This document shows, piece by piece, positions 27,850 to 37,770 of a DNA stretch of 64,000 nucleotides (position 1 is its first letter; every line of letters starts with the position of its first letter). Source of the stretch: Acidobacteriaceae bacterium (GTDB lineage: Bacteria > Acidobacteriota > Terriglobia > Terriglobales > Acidobacteriaceae). Below the pieces are notes generated by a model. The model saw only the letters and a program-made list of their open reading frames with translations. It did no database searches and was not told where the DNA came from. The position numbers and the translations under genes are program-made. The stretch lies in contig JANYBT010000022.1 in the NCBI GenBank assembly GCA_025360645.1, positions 1-64,000 of the forward strand. The letters run 5' to 3'.

Positions 27850-27894
27850 TTAACGTTCTTTTCGTCCCAACCAATTAGAGATACTCGCGAGCTT

Positions 27895-28632
27895 ATGCCC
27901 GAAGACACCAAGTCGCCCGCGACACCGCCGCCTGAGGGCGAGTCGAAGCCAGCGGCGGAAAACAGCACCGCCCCGGAAGCCAAAGAAGCTGCTGCGCCGA
28001 CGTCTGTGGCACCCGCTGCTTCGATGCCCACTGCTTCCGCACCAACCGCTTCCACTCCCGCGGCGCCCACACCCGCGCCCGCTACTTCCGCTCCTGCGAA
28101 ACCTGCTGCTCCGGCGAAGCCCCCCGGCCCCACGCCCATTCCATGGGATTCCCCCATGGTCGCAAAATTTAAAGGTCAATACGGGACCGGCCTGGAGTCG
28201 TGGACCTACCTCGGACAAAACTATCTAATTGTGGATCGCGCGTTGATCCCTGACATCTTGATGCTGTTGCGCGATGGCGAGCAGTTCGACTATTGCGTCG
28301 ACCTCACCGCCGCCCACTATCCCACTCGCGAAAAGCAGTTCGAAGTCATCTGGATTCTCTACTCCTTCGAGCGCAACGAGCGGGTGCGAGTGAAGACTTC
28401 GATTGCAGAAGGAGACTCGATACCGACCGCCGTCGGCATTTGGCCCACCGCCAACTGGTTGGAGCGCGAAGTCTATGACATGTTCGGCATCCAGTTTGCC
28501 GGACATCCCGACATGAAGCGTATTCTGCTTCCCGACGGGTGGAAGGGTCACCCGCTGCGCAAGGATTACGGCATCCTCCAGCAAGACCAGGAATGGGTCC
28601 AGATCAACCTCGGGATTGAGAGCGGCCAATGA
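27895..28632 (+). CDS. nuoC: NADH-quinone oxidoreductase subunit C, with Ala/Pro-rich N-terminal extension
   Basis: The 245-residue protein contains the 30-kDa subunit domain at about 85-240, with the signatures [21 protein letters not shown] and [27 protein letters not shown]. This subunit helps form the quinone-reducing peripheral arm. The first ~80 residues are a low-complexity chain of Ala, Pro, Thr and Ser not found in typical NuoC (about 150-200 residues). The start codon itself (ATG 27895) lies before this extension. It overlaps nuoD by four bases (ATGA). Confidence 0.93.
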   Translation: MPEDTKSPATPPPEGESKPAAENSTAPEAKEAAAPTSVAPAASMPTASAPTASTPAAPTPAPATSAPAKPAAPAKPPGPTPIPWDSPMVAKFKGQYGTGLESWTYLGQNYLIVDRALIPDILMLLRDGEQFDYCVDLTAAHYPTREKQFEVIWILYSFERNERVRVKTSIAEGDSIPTAVGIWPTANWLEREVYDMFGIQFAGHPDMKRILLPDGWKGHPLRKDYGILQQDQEWVQINLGIESGQ

Positions 28633-29786
28633 ACGATCCGATTACCCACTCTCTCTCCCATCTCGATCTCAATACCAAAGACGAGACGTTCCTCGACTCC
28701 AACGAACTCATCATCAACATGGGTCCGCAACATCCGGCGACCCACGGCGTGCTGCGCGTCATCCTCAAGCTGGATGGCGAAAAGGTTCTGGGTACCGAGT
28801 GCGTCATCGGCTACCTGCATCGCGGCGTCGAAAAAATTGCCGAGCATCGCACCTACACCATGTTCAATCCCTATGTGGACCGCATGGACTACGTGGCTGC
28901 GGTTTCCAATGGCTTGGGGTACTGCCAGGCGGTCGAAACCTTGATGAACGTGGAGGCCCCGCCGCGCGCCAAGTACATTCGCGTGATTTTGACCGAGCTG
29001 AACCGACTCGCCAGTCATCAACTGTGGCTGGGGACGCACGCGCTCGATATCGGGGCCATTACGCCGCTGTTCTACACCTTCCGCGACCGCGAAGAGATCC
29101 TTAAGATTTTTGAAAAATACTGTGGCGCCCGTCTTACCACCCACGCCTTCCGCATCGGCGGCTGCTTGTATGAGACCTACGACGGCTTCGAAAGAGAAGT
29201 CAAGAAATTCCTGACTTTCGTCGCTCCTAAGATTGACGAGTACGAAGAATTGCTGACCACCAATCGCATCTGGGTGGAGCGTACCCGCGGAGTGGGATAC
29301 ATTTCCGCCGAGGATTGTATCGCGCTCGGCGTCACCGGCCCAGTGTTACGCGCCAGCGGCGTGCGCTGGGACCTTCGCAAGGCCCAACCTTACGCGGCCT
29401 ATTCCGATTTCGATTTCGACATCCCCATTGGTGAGAACGGCGACACCTACGATCGGTATCTGGTGCGCATGGCGGAAATGCGGCAGTCGCTGCGCATCAT
29501 TCAGCAGGCCGTGGACGGCATCCCCGAAGGTCCCATCATGGCCAAGATTCCCAAGGTCATCAAGCCTCCCGTGGGCGAAATCTATCACTCCATCGAAGCT
29601 CCCAAGGGTGAGCTGGGCTACTTCATCGTCAGCGATGGCTCCACCCAGCCTTACCGACTGCGGGTTCGGCCACCTTCGTTCATCAACCTGCAGGCGCTCG
29701 ACCAGATGGTCAAGGGACAGATGATAGCCGACGTGGTTGCTGTTATTGGCACGCTCGACATTGTTCTGGGCGAGGTGGATCGCTGA
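28629..29786 (+). CDS. nuoD: NADH-quinone oxidoreductase subunit D
   Basis: This 385-residue, 49-kDa-type subunit of the quinone-binding arm has [16 protein letters not shown] near the N-terminus, [16 protein letters not shown], and the family signature [11 protein letters not shown] plus a C-terminal [16 protein letters not shown]. It overlaps nuoC (ATGA), and its stop shares a base with the nuoH start (TGATG). It normally functions with NuoB, which is encoded apart at 41265. Confidence 0.96.
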   Translation: MNDPITHSLSHLDLNTKDETFLDSNELIINMGPQHPATHGVLRVILKLDGEKVLGTECVIGYLHRGVEKIAEHRTYTMFNPYVDRMDYVAAVSNGLGYCQAVETLMNVEAPPRAKYIRVILTELNRLASHQLWLGTHALDIGAITPLFYTFRDREEILKIFEKYCGARLTTHAFRIGGCLYETYDGFEREVKKFLTFVAPKIDEYEELLTTNRIWVERTRGVGYISAEDCIALGVTGPVLRASGVRWDLRKAQPYAAYSDFDFDIPIGENGDTYDRYLVRMAEMRQSLRIIQQAVDGIPEGPIMAKIPKVIKPPVGEIYHSIEAPKGELGYFIVSDGSTQPYRLRVRPPSFINLQALDQMVKGQMIADVVAVIGTLDIVLGEVDR

Positions 29787-31036
29787 TGCTCGAGTACATC
29801 AAGTCCTACCTCGGCAGCAACCTCACCCCGGGGTCCGCCGGCAACATGCTTTGGGCGTTCGTATACATCGCGCTGATTTTTCTCGGACTCTCGGTTGCCG
29901 TGATTGCGATGAACTGGCTGGAACGCAAGATCCTGGCTCACATGCAAGTTCGTCTTGGCCCCATGCGTGTGGGCCCGCACGGACTGCTGCAGCCCGTGGC
30001 GGACGCCTTGAAGCTGCTGCTCAAGGAAGACATCATGCCCGCGGAGGCCGACAAGCTGGTTTTCTGGCTGGCCCCGCTCATTGTCGTGCTGGCGGCGTTC
30101 GCGGTATTCACCGTGGTCCCCTTCGGTCCCACTCATGCGGTCACGGACATGAACATCGGCATTTTGTTCATGCTGGGCGTGTCGTCACTGGGAGTGCTTG
30201 GCATCGTGATGGCGGGTTGGGCATCGAATTCGCACTATCCCCTGATTGGCGCGCTGCGTTCCAGCGCCCAGATGGTTTCCTACGAAGTGGCCATGGGCCT
30301 GGCCGTCGTCTCCGCCGTGCTGATGACCAGCATGAACGCCCAGGGAACGGGTACGCTGAGCATGATTGGCATTGTCCAAGCCCAACAACAACAGGGCGTG
30401 TGGTTCATCTTCAAATTCTTTCCGCTGGGATTCATGGCGATGGGAATTTTTGCCATCGCGATGGTTGCGGAAACCAACCGCGCCCCGTTTGACTTACCCG
30501 AAGCTGAGTCGGAACTGACTGCGGGCTTCCACACTGAATACAGCGGTTTCCGCTGGTCTCTGTTTTTTCTGGCGGAATACTCGGCGATGATTGCGGTCTC
30601 CTCCATCGCGGTGACGCTGTGGTTGGGCGGATGGCTGCGTCCCTTTCCCAACCTGCTGGGCGGACCGCTGTGGGATTTAGTTTTCTCGCTGGCTCCGGGA
30701 TTGTCTTTCCTGGCTTTGGGGGCCATGGCTGCCTTCAACACCTTTCGCATGCCGCGACACTCGTTTTTTCGCGTGCAGACTGTCGGGCTGGCCCTGTTCG
30801 CGGTTTTGTTGGCAATGATCGGCGTGCTGATGCTGGCGCCGGGCGTGCGCGAAAGAGTGCAGGACATTTTCTGGTTCTGCTTCAAAGTGGCGGTGTTCAT
30901 GTACCTCTACATCTGGTATCGCGGCACCTTCCCGCGCTATCGTTTTGACCAGCTGATGCGAGTGGGATGGAAAGTGCTGTTGCCCGCTGGTCTGGGCGTG
31001 CTGATCTTGACTGCCATTGTGGGGGTGCTGGTTTAA
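29786..31036 (+). CDS. nuoH: NADH-quinone oxidoreductase subunit H
   Basis: This 416-residue membrane subunit joins the quinone cavity to the proton-pumping arm. It has about nine hydrophobic segments and the conserved MNWLERKILAHMQVRLGPMRVGPHGLLQPVAD segment near the N-terminus. ETNRAPFDLPEAESELTAGF is on the central loop. A TAATG junction follows directly into nuoJ. There is no nuoI between H and J, where it usually lies. Confidence 0.96.
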   Translation: MLEYIKSYLGSNLTPGSAGNMLWAFVYIALIFLGLSVAVIAMNWLERKILAHMQVRLGPMRVGPHGLLQPVADALKLLLKEDIMPAEADKLVFWLAPLIVVLAAFAVFTVVPFGPTHAVTDMNIGILFMLGVSSLGVLGIVMAGWASNSHYPLIGALRSSAQMVSYEVAMGLAVVSAVLMTSMNAQGTGTLSMIGIVQAQQQQGVWFIFKFFPLGFMAMGIFAIAMVAETNRAPFDLPEAESELTAGFHTEYSGFRWSLFFLAEYSAMIAVSSIAVTLWLGGWLRPFPNLLGGPLWDLVFSLAPGLSFLALGAMAAFNTFRMPRHSFFRVQTVGLALFAVLLAMIGVLMLAPGVRERVQDIFWFCFKVAVFMYLYIWYRGTFPRYRFDQLMRVGWKVLLPAGLGVLILTAIVGVLV

Positions 31037-31545
31037 TGAATCCCGTTGCCACCCCGTTTTTCTTTTACTTGCTCTCCACCCTGGCGATTCTGGGCGGCGT
31101 GATGGTGATCGTTCGCCGCAACGCGGTGCATTCCGCCATCGCTCTGATTGTGACCTTGCTGTCGGTGGCCGGCTTGTACCTCATGCTGTATGCCCCCTTC
31201 GTGGCTGGCGTGCAGATCATCGTTTACGCCGGCGGCATCATGGTGCTGTTCCTATTCGTCATCATGCTGGTCAACATTGACCGCTCCATGAAGGAACGAG
31301 CCTTCAATAAACAATGGTGGATCGCGATTGCAGCGGCGGTCGCACTGGGTGCGTTGTTTGTGTCGGTGTTCGTGAAGAGCAAGGGACTGTTCCCGGAACG
31401 CGGGCTGCCTCTTGCGGAAGAGTCCAACACCCAGCAGATTGGTTTGTATCTGTATGGGAATTACATGTTTGCCTTCGAAATCGCCTCGCTGTTGCTTCTG
31501 GTGGCGATCATCGGAGCCGTGGTGATGGCAAAGAAGCGGATTTGA
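31036..31545 (+). CDS. nuoJ: NADH-quinone oxidoreductase subunit J
   Basis: This 169-residue, five-helix membrane subunit has the helix 3 signature [22 protein letters not shown] and the [12 protein letters not shown] segment. The start ATG at 31036 overlaps the nuoH stop. It is followed by a 34-base gap before nuoK. Confidence 0.94.
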   Translation: MNPVATPFFFYLLSTLAILGGVMVIVRRNAVHSAIALIVTLLSVAGLYLMLYAPFVAGVQIIVYAGGIMVLFLFVIMLVNIDRSMKERAFNKQWWIAIAAAVALGALFVSVFVKSKGLFPERGLPLAEESNTQQIGLYLYGNYMFAFEIASLLLLVAIIGAVVMAKKRI

Positions 31546-31579
31546 ATCGGCGGTATTCTCGGCAACTAGAAGCGAATTT

Positions 31580-31885
31580 ATGGTTCCAATCACGACAACG
31601 CATTATCTGGTGGTAGCCGCTGCACTGTTCGTGCTGGGCGTGATCGGCGTGCTCACTCGCCGCAACGTGGTCATTGTGCTGATGTCCATCGAGCTGATTC
31701 TGAATGCGGTCAACCTTAATCTGGTGGCTTTCTCGCGGATGTGGGGACTGCACGGGCAGGTGTTCGCCATTTTTGTCGTGGTGGATGCTGCTGCGGAAGC
31801 CGCGGTTGGGCTGGGCATTCTGATCGCGTTCTTCCGCAATAAAGAGACGATCAACGTGGATGAGATTGATTTGTTGAAGTGGTAG
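31580..31885 (+). CDS. nuoK: NADH-quinone oxidoreductase subunit K
   Basis: This 101-residue, three-helix antiporter-like subunit has the two membrane glutamates in [18 protein letters not shown] and [20 protein letters not shown]. Length is exactly that of the family. The 30-base gap to nuoL contains an ACTGGCAACTGG-type repeat. Confidence 0.95.
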   Translation: MVPITTTHYLVVAAALFVLGVIGVLTRRNVVIVLMSIELILNAVNLNLVAFSRMWGLHGQVFAIFVVVDAAAEAAVGLGILIAFFRNKETINVDEIDLLKW

Positions 31886-31915
31886 GCGACTGGCAACTGG
31901 TAACCGAGAACTGAA

Positions 31916-34042
31916 ATGCTTTTTCTTGATCACATTTGGCTGCTCCCGCTGCTGCCGGCGTTCGGCGCGGTCATTATGTTTTTCTTCGGCCGCAAGCTCT
32001 CCAAGCCTGCGGTCAATGCCATCTGTGTCGGCCTGGTCGTGCTCACCTTCCTGATGTCCTGCGGGGCGGTGTACCAGTACACCCAGTTCGCCCACGGCAC
32101 CGGCCAGCCATTTGAAAAAGTGATGTACACCTGGCTGGGCAGCGACACTGGACACCTTGCCTATCGCACTACCACCGGTACTCCCGTCGAGTTCAAAGCG
32201 CAGGTCGGTTTCCTGCTCGACCCTCTCTCCGCCATCTGGCTGTTGTTCGTCACCGGTGTGGGCATGTTGATCCACATCTACTCCACCGGATACATGGCGC
32301 ACGAAGGCGGATACTACCGCTTCTTCGGCTACATGAACCTGTTCATGTTCTCCATGCTGACTCTGATTCTGGGGAACAACTATGCACAGCTTTTCGTGGG
32401 ATGGGAAGGCGTGGGCCTGTGCTCCTACTTGCTGATCGGATTCTATTTCCATCGCCAGTCCGCCAGCACCGCCGCCAACAAAGCTTTTATTGTGAACCGC
32501 ATTGGGGACGCGGGATTTTTGCTCGGCATGTTCACCATCGCCTGGTACTTTGGCTCGCTTCGATTCACCGAAGTGAACCATATGGCGCGGGTGGGCGGCT
32601 TCGCCATCGGCGACCCGGTCATCACGGCGGCGGCATTGCTGCTGTTTGTCGGCGCTTGCGGAAAGTCTGCGCAGGTTCCGCTCTATGTCTGGCTGCCTGA
32701 CGCGATGGAAGGCCCCACGCCGGTGTCTGCTTTGATTCACGCGGCCACCATGGTCACCGCTGGACTGTACATGGTCGCGCGTTCCAACGCTTTGTTTGTG
32801 CTGGCGCCCACAGCGATGTTCACCATGGCGATTGTGGGCGCGATCACTGCCATCTTTGCCGCCTCCATCGGCCTGGTACAAAACGACATCAAGCGCGTGC
32901 TCGCCTATTCCACAGTTTCCCAACTGGGCTACATGTTCCTGGCCCTCGGCGTGGGCGCCTTCTCCGCCGGAGTGTTCCACGTCTTTACTCATGCTTTCTT
33001 CAAGGCCTTGTTGTTCCTGGGCGCGGGTTCGGTGATTCACGCTATGAGTGGCGAGCAGGACCTGCGCAACATGGGCGACCTGCGTAAGCGCATCCCCATC
33101 ACTCACTGGACCATGTTGATCGCGACCCTCGCTATTGCAGGCATTCCGCCCTTCGCCGGCTTCTTCTCGAAAGACGAAATCCTTTGGCAGACCTGGTCGT
33201 CTCAAGGCGGCGCCTTCCGCATTCTCTGGTATGTCGGCTACGCCACCGCTCTGATGACCGCCTTCTACATGTTCCGCCTGATGTACTTGACTTTCTACAG
33301 CCCGTCGCGCATGACCCACGAGGCGGAACATCACCTACACGAATCACCCAAGTCCATGACCGGACCCTTGGTGATTCTGGCGCTGTGCTCCATTGGTGCG
33401 GGCTGGTTGGGTTGGCCGCACAGTCTCGGCGGCTCTGATCGTTTTGCCGCCTTCCTTGCTCCCGTGTTCGCCAAAGAGGCGCAGGTGTTCAAGAACCAGG
33501 GCGAGGCTAATCAATTGGCTGCGGGCGAGAGGGAAGAGGAGCATACGTCTCCTACTGAATACGCTCTGATCGGACTTTCCGTGGCCGCTGCAGGATTGGG
33601 TTTTGTCATGGCCCGCATGGCCTACAGCCGAGCCCAGCGCGGCTTCCGCGAACCCATCGCCACCGCCTCTCAACCCTTCTACCGAGTGCTTTACGACAAA
33701 TGGTTTGTGGATGAATTCTACGACTACGTGTTCACTGGCCGCCGCAAGGTGGGAGGAGTGCGCCTGGGCGTGATGGGTTTAGGCGAAGCCTCGTCCTGGG
33801 CCGATTCCCACCTGCTCGACGGCACCGTAAACGGGGTTGGGTGGGCCACCCGCGCGTTTGGAACCCTCTCCAGTTGGTGGGACAAATGGATCATCGACGG
33901 CCTGCTGGTGAACGGTCCAGCCATTGGGGCGCAGATGCTCTCTTTGCCGATGCGGCTGCTCGAATGGGGATTGATGCAGTGGTATGCGTTGGTGATGGTG
34001 CTGGGTCTGCTTGGGTTTGCGGTGTATTACGTGTACCGGTAA
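31916..34042 (+). CDS. nuoL: NADH-quinone oxidoreductase subunit L
   Basis: This 708-residue subunit is a distal proton-pumping, antiporter-like component. The core shows FVGWEGVGLCSYLLIGFYF, the lysine-bearing GKSAQVPLYVWLPDAMEGPTPVSALIHAATMVTAG, and a lateral C-terminal helix region ending around 690. A hydrophilic insert after helix 13 (residues about 520-550) is moderately long. It is preceded and followed by short gaps with ACTGGCAACTGG repeats. Confidence 0.96.
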   Translation: MLFLDHIWLLPLLPAFGAVIMFFFGRKLSKPAVNAICVGLVVLTFLMSCGAVYQYTQFAHGTGQPFEKVMYTWLGSDTGHLAYRTTTGTPVEFKAQVGFLLDPLSAIWLLFVTGVGMLIHIYSTGYMAHEGGYYRFFGYMNLFMFSMLTLILGNNYAQLFVGWEGVGLCSYLLIGFYFHRQSASTAANKAFIVNRIGDAGFLLGMFTIAWYFGSLRFTEVNHMARVGGFAIGDPVITAAALLLFVGACGKSAQVPLYVWLPDAMEGPTPVSALIHAATMVTAGLYMVARSNALFVLAPTAMFTMAIVGAITAIFAASIGLVQNDIKRVLAYSTVSQLGYMFLALGVGAFSAGVFHVFTHAFFKALLFLGAGSVIHAMSGEQDLRNMGDLRKRIPITHWTMLIATLAIAGIPPFAGFFSKDEILWQTWSSQGGAFRILWYVGYATALMTAFYMFRLMYLTFYSPSRMTHEAEHHLHESPKSMTGPLVILALCSIGAGWLGWPHSLGGSDRFAAFLAPVFAKEAQVFKNQGEANQLAAGEREEEHTSPTEYALIGLSVAAAGLGFVMARMAYSRAQRGFREPIATASQPFYRVLYDKWFVDEFYDYVFTGRRKVGGVRLGVMGLGEASSWADSHLLDGTVNGVGWATRAFGTLSSWWDKWIIDGLLVNGPAIGAQMLSLPMRLLEWGLMQWYALVMVLGLLGFAVYYVYR

Positions 34043-34095
34043 CTGCGGGCTAGCTCGAGACTGGTAGCCAGAACTGGCAACTGGAAATTGCTCTT

Positions 34096-35703
34096 ATGCA
34101 GAGTCACATACTTTCGATCATTCTGTTCACGCCGCTGGCGGGGGCCCTGCTTCTGTTGTTCATTCCGAAGCAGAACAAAGACCTGATCCGTTGGGTCGCG
34201 AACCTCGCTTCTCTGCTTGGCCTGCTGGTTTCTGTGCCGCTGGTGCCCTGGTTCTGGGCGCAGCGCTACGATCCCGGGTTCAAGTTTATCGAGGGTGGCT
34301 CCAACAACTGGATCCCCTCCATCGGCGCCGGCTTCCATCTCGGCATTGACGGCATTTCCTTCCTGCTGATCATGCTGACCACGCTGCTGGGCTGGATTTC
34401 GATCCTGTCCTCCTGGACCGCCATCGAAACCCGGGTCAAGGAATACTACATCTGGTTCCTGGTGCTTCAGACCGGGATGCTAGGTGTGTTCATGGCGCTC
34501 GACTTCTTCCTCTTTTTCGTTTTCTGGGAAGCCATGCTTGTCCCCATGTACTTGTTGATCGGCATCTGGGGCGGCCCACGCAAGCTTTACGCGGCAATCA
34601 AATTTTTTCTGTATACATTGTTTGGCTCCGTGTTCATGTTGCTGGGCATCCTGTTCCTCTACTTCAACCACCACACGCTCACCGGTATTTACACCTTCGA
34701 CTTGCTGGCTCTGTATCAAACCGCGCCCAAGATCGAGTTCCATTACGCCGTCTGGCTATTCTTTGCGTTTTTCCTGGGCTTTGCCATCAAAGTCCCGATG
34801 TTCCCCTTTCACACCTGGCTGCCTGACGCCCACGTCGAAGCTCCCACCGCGGGTTCCGTCATCCTGGCCGGCGTCCTGCTGAAGATGGGGACCTACGGCT
34901 TCGTGCGCTTCTCGTTGCCGTTCTTCCCCAGCGTGGTCATGGACTCGCGCGTGCGCAGTTGGATGATCGGTTTGTCTCTGGTCGGCATCATCTATGGCGC
35001 GTTGGTTTCGCTGATGCAGAAGGACATGAAAAGACTGGTGGCGTATTCCTCGGTCAGCCATCTGGGCTTCTGCACTCTCGGCATCTTTGCCCTGAACCCC
35101 GCTGGCATCAGCGGTTCGGTTTTGCAGCAGATCAACCACGGCATCTCCACTGGCGCGCTGTTCTTGATTGTCGGCATCCTCTACGAGCGCCGTCACAGCC
35201 GCGAAATCTCCGAATACGGCGGCATCTCCAACGTCATGCCGGTCTATGCCACCATCACCATGATCATGTTTCTCTCCTCCATGGGACTGCCCCTGCTCAA
35301 CGGTTTCGTGGGAGAGTTCACCATCCTGCAGGGCGCCTTCATGGAAAACAAGATGTGGGCCGCGTGGGCTGTTAGCGGCGTGATTTTAGCTGCGGCCTAT
35401 TTGCTTTGGCTCTACCAACGCGTGTTCTTCGGCCCTGTCACCAACCCCAAGAATGAAAAGCTGCACGACCTCACCGGCAGGGAAATGCTGACCTTCGCAC
35501 CCTTGCTCATCGCGGCTTTCTGGATTGGCCTCTATCCCAAGCCCTTCTTTCAAATCTTGGAACAGCCGGTCAATGCGCTGGTGCAGACGGTTCGGCCGGG
35601 TTATCCGGGAGCGGGCGCTCCGGTTAATGCCGGGGTGCTGCCCCCGCCTGCCGCCGCAGAAGCCGCCGTGGTTCCCACTCCGGCCGCGAAGGGGACCAAC
35701 TAG
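34096..35703 (+). CDS. nuoM: NADH-quinone oxidoreductase subunit M
   Basis: This 535-residue antiporter-like proton-pumping subunit has FFVFWEAMLVPMYLLIGIWGG with the conserved helix-5 Glu, and the helix-7 region FAIKVPMFPFHTWLPDAHVEAPTAGSVILAGVLLKMG. MKRLVAYSSVSHLGFC carries the central Lys region. A Pro/Ala-rich C-terminal tail of about 40 residues is extra. The stop shares one base with the GTG start of nuoN. Confidence 0.96.
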   Translation: MQSHILSIILFTPLAGALLLLFIPKQNKDLIRWVANLASLLGLLVSVPLVPWFWAQRYDPGFKFIEGGSNNWIPSIGAGFHLGIDGISFLLIMLTTLLGWISILSSWTAIETRVKEYYIWFLVLQTGMLGVFMALDFFLFFVFWEAMLVPMYLLIGIWGGPRKLYAAIKFFLYTLFGSVFMLLGILFLYFNHHTLTGIYTFDLLALYQTAPKIEFHYAVWLFFAFFLGFAIKVPMFPFHTWLPDAHVEAPTAGSVILAGVLLKMGTYGFVRFSLPFFPSVVMDSRVRSWMIGLSLVGIIYGALVSLMQKDMKRLVAYSSVSHLGFCTLGIFALNPAGISGSVLQQINHGISTGALFLIVGILYERRHSREISEYGGISNVMPVYATITMIMFLSSMGLPLLNGFVGEFTILQGAFMENKMWAAWAVSGVILAAAYLLWLYQRVFFGPVTNPKNEKLHDLTGREMLTFAPLLIAAFWIGLYPKPFFQILEQPVNALVQTVRPGYPGAGAPVNAGVLPPPAAAEAAVVPTPAAKGTN

Positions 35704-37244
35704 TGGGCTCGACCTCACAAATGTTTACCAGCCTCGACTACTTGCTGGCTCTGCCCATGGTGCTGCTGACTCTTTTTGCCTTGGGCATCCTGCTCATTGA
35801 CCTCATGCTTCCCGCCGACTGGAAGTGGGTCAACGCGGTCACGGCTTTTGTGGGAGTATGTTTTTCCGCGCTGGGGGTCTGGCGCATTCAGTCCATTTAT
35901 GCCCACGCCGGATCCAACGTCACCGGACAGTTTGGCATGGCCAACTCGCTGCTAGTGGACCGCTTCGCCCTTTATTTTTTCTATCTCTTCCTGGCGGCTA
36001 CCGCGATTTCGATCTTGATGTCAGTGCGCTACCTGGAAGTCGAGCACGAGCACCACGGCGAATACTACTCTCTTATGCTGCTCTCGGTGGTCGGCATGAT
36101 GTGCATGGCCTCGGGCTTCGATATCATCCTGATCTTCATTGGCCTCGAACTGATGGCGATCTCCACCTATGTTCTGGTCGGGTTCCTCCGTCGCGACCGC
36201 CGCTCCAACGAAGCCGCTTTGAAGTACCTTCTGCTGGGTGCTTTTTCGTCCGGCATTTTTGCCTACGGACTCTCGCTCTTCTACGGCCTCACTGGCAGCA
36301 CCAATCTGGCTGTGATCCAGCGCCAGATCGCTGCAATTATCAAGCTTCGGCCCCACGATCCCATCGTGGTGATTGCTTTGCTCACGGTCTGTGTCGGCCT
36401 GTTCTTCAAGATTGCCGCTATTCCATTTCATCAGTGGGCGCCTGACGCCTATGAAGGCGCTCCCACCTGCGTCACTGGCTTCATGTCGGTCGCGGTGAAA
36501 GCGGCGGCGTGGGCCATGCTGCTGCGTATCCTTCTCTACGGGTTGTTCCCGCTGCACGAAATCTACACTCCGCTGATTCTGTTCGTTTCCATTGCCACCA
36601 TGACCGGCGCCAACCTTGCTGCGCTCACCCAGAACAACACCAAGCGCCTGCTGGCTTACTCTTCTATCGCGCACGTTGGGTATATGCTGCTTGGTCTGGT
36701 GGCCGTTGGCTCGGGCCAGGAGGCCGCAGCCACCGATGGCCTCCGCGGAATTCTCATCTACCTGTTGGTTTACACCTTCATGAACCTGGGCGCGTTTGCC
36801 GTGCTCACCTCGCTGCGCCACCGCGATGTCATTGGAGATGAATTGGACGACCTCGCCGGCCTCTATCACCGCGCCCCTGCCGAAGCTGTGCTGATGCTCT
36901 TCTTCCTCCTCTCCCTGGCCGGCATTCCACCCATGGCTGGCTTCATCGGAAAGTACTTCATCTTCCTCAGCCTGATCGAGAGCAGCCACTATGTTCTGGC
37001 CGGATTGGCCGTGCTCTATGCCTTGTTTGGTCTGTATTACTACATGAAGATTGCCAATGCCATGTTCATGCGCGAAGGCAGCGACCAGTCCCGCTTGCCA
37101 GTCAGCCTGGCCATGAAGGTTGCGCTGGGCGTGACCGGTTTGGCGACTGTAGTGATCGGCGTCTTCCCTGAACACTTCATTCAAATGGTGAATTGGTCCC
37201 TGGGACTGGTCCAAACCGTTCCGATCGCCAGCCTGATCCGTTAG
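35703..37244 (+). CDS. nuoN: NADH-quinone oxidoreductase subunit N
   Basis: This 513-residue antiporter-like subunit is the last gene of the operon. Core motifs are DIILIFIGLELMAISTYVLVGF, FFKIAAIPFHQWAPDAYEGAPTCVTGFMSVAVKAA and KRLLAYSSIAHVGYMLLGLV. The frame starts with GTG 35703 at the nuoM stop. An in-frame ATG six codons later (35721, MFTSLDYLL) is an alternative. Its end abuts a decayed gene fragment. Confidence 0.95.
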   Translation: MGSTSQMFTSLDYLLALPMVLLTLFALGILLIDLMLPADWKWVNAVTAFVGVCFSALGVWRIQSIYAHAGSNVTGQFGMANSLLVDRFALYFFYLFLAATAISILMSVRYLEVEHEHHGEYYSLMLLSVVGMMCMASGFDIILIFIGLELMAISTYVLVGFLRRDRRSNEAALKYLLLGAFSSGIFAYGLSLFYGLTGSTNLAVIQRQIAAIIKLRPHDPIVVIALLTVCVGLFFKIAAIPFHQWAPDAYEGAPTCVTGFMSVAVKAAAWAMLLRILLYGLFPLHEIYTPLILFVSIATMTGANLAALTQNNTKRLLAYSSIAHVGYMLLGLVAVGSGQEAAATDGLRGILIYLLVYTFMNLGAFAVLTSLRHRDVIGDELDDLAGLYHRAPAEAVLMLFFLLSLAGIPPMAGFIGKYFIFLSLIESSHYVLAGLAVLYALFGLYYYMKIANAMFMREGSDQSRLPVSLAMKVALGVTGLATVVIGVFPEHFIQMVNWSLGLVQTVPIASLIR

Positions 37245-37513
37245 TCGAGATTCAACACCAGATCAACGGGGTGAACAACCTGAACTACAAGTCCAGCAAC
37301 GGCACCGTGGTAGCGCCGCTGATGATTTGGGGACCGTATTACTGGTCCAACGGTTTGCTCGGACGCCAGGACGGATTGGTGTGGACCTGTCAGGACTTGT
37401 CCAAGGATGGCACCCATCCCTCCAATCCCATCGGTCAGCAAAAGGTCGCGAACCAGTTACTGAACTTCTTCAAGACCGACACCTCAACCACCCCGTGGTT
37501 CCTAAAGCACTAA
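37245..37513 (+). pseudogene. C-terminal remnant of a secreted protein, possibly SGNH-hydrolase-like
   Basis: Directly after the nuoN stop an open frame encodes about 85 residues with no plausible start of its own. It includes a WTCQDLSKDGTHPSN segment and QKVANQLLNFFKTD, ending TTPWFLKH. The D-G-x-H-P pattern near the end is how SGNH/GDSL hydrolases finish (catalytic Asp-x-x-His). I read it as the 3' piece of a lost gene left between the nuo and atp genes. The family assignment is tentative. Confidence 0.55.
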
Positions 37514-37558
37514 CCGGCGGCGGGCGGCGTCCTTGCAAGGAGAAGAGGTTTCATAAAT

Positions 37559-37625
37559 GGTCGTGTGGAAGGGCACGGCTTCAGCCGTGCCGTCGAAGTC
37601 GCCAAAAATGCGGGCTTTAGCCCCT
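37559..37625. repeat. REP-like palindrome upstream of the atp genes
   Basis: GTGTGGAAG precedes the palindrome GGCACGGC-TTCA-GCCGTGCC (37572-37591), and a second hairpin GGGCTTTAGCCC follows at about 37612-37623. The GTGGAAG head and GGGCTTTAGCCC are shared with the REP units of the RAYT region, but the palindrome sequence differs, so it is a related subfamily. Confidence 0.5.
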
Positions 37626-37702
37626 GTGGGACCGGGTCAGTCCTGCGCGAGTCCATCTGTGAAACCAGCTCTGCTCTCCTTGGCGCCCGATGTCGGGTGG
37701 AG

Positions 37703-37737
37703 GCATGGGCCGTCCTCGTGTTGAGGGCGGCCCATGC
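37703..37737. other. Large hairpin before atpZ
   Basis: GCATGGGCCG (37703-37712) pairs with CGGCCCATGC (37728-37737). The 15-base loop can pair further (CCTC with GAGG). It lies about 35 bases upstream of atpZ and could be a terminator for upstream transcription or a 5' leader structure. Confidence 0.45.
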
Positions 37738-37770
37738 AACCTGCTCCCCGAACCTGCTACTCTGGTGCCC

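Noticed and set aside
31508-33334. 608-residue open frame on the minus strand opposite nuoK and nuoL
   Set aside because: His/Gln/Asp-rich antisense shadow without motifs; the plus strand encodes intact NuoK and NuoL.
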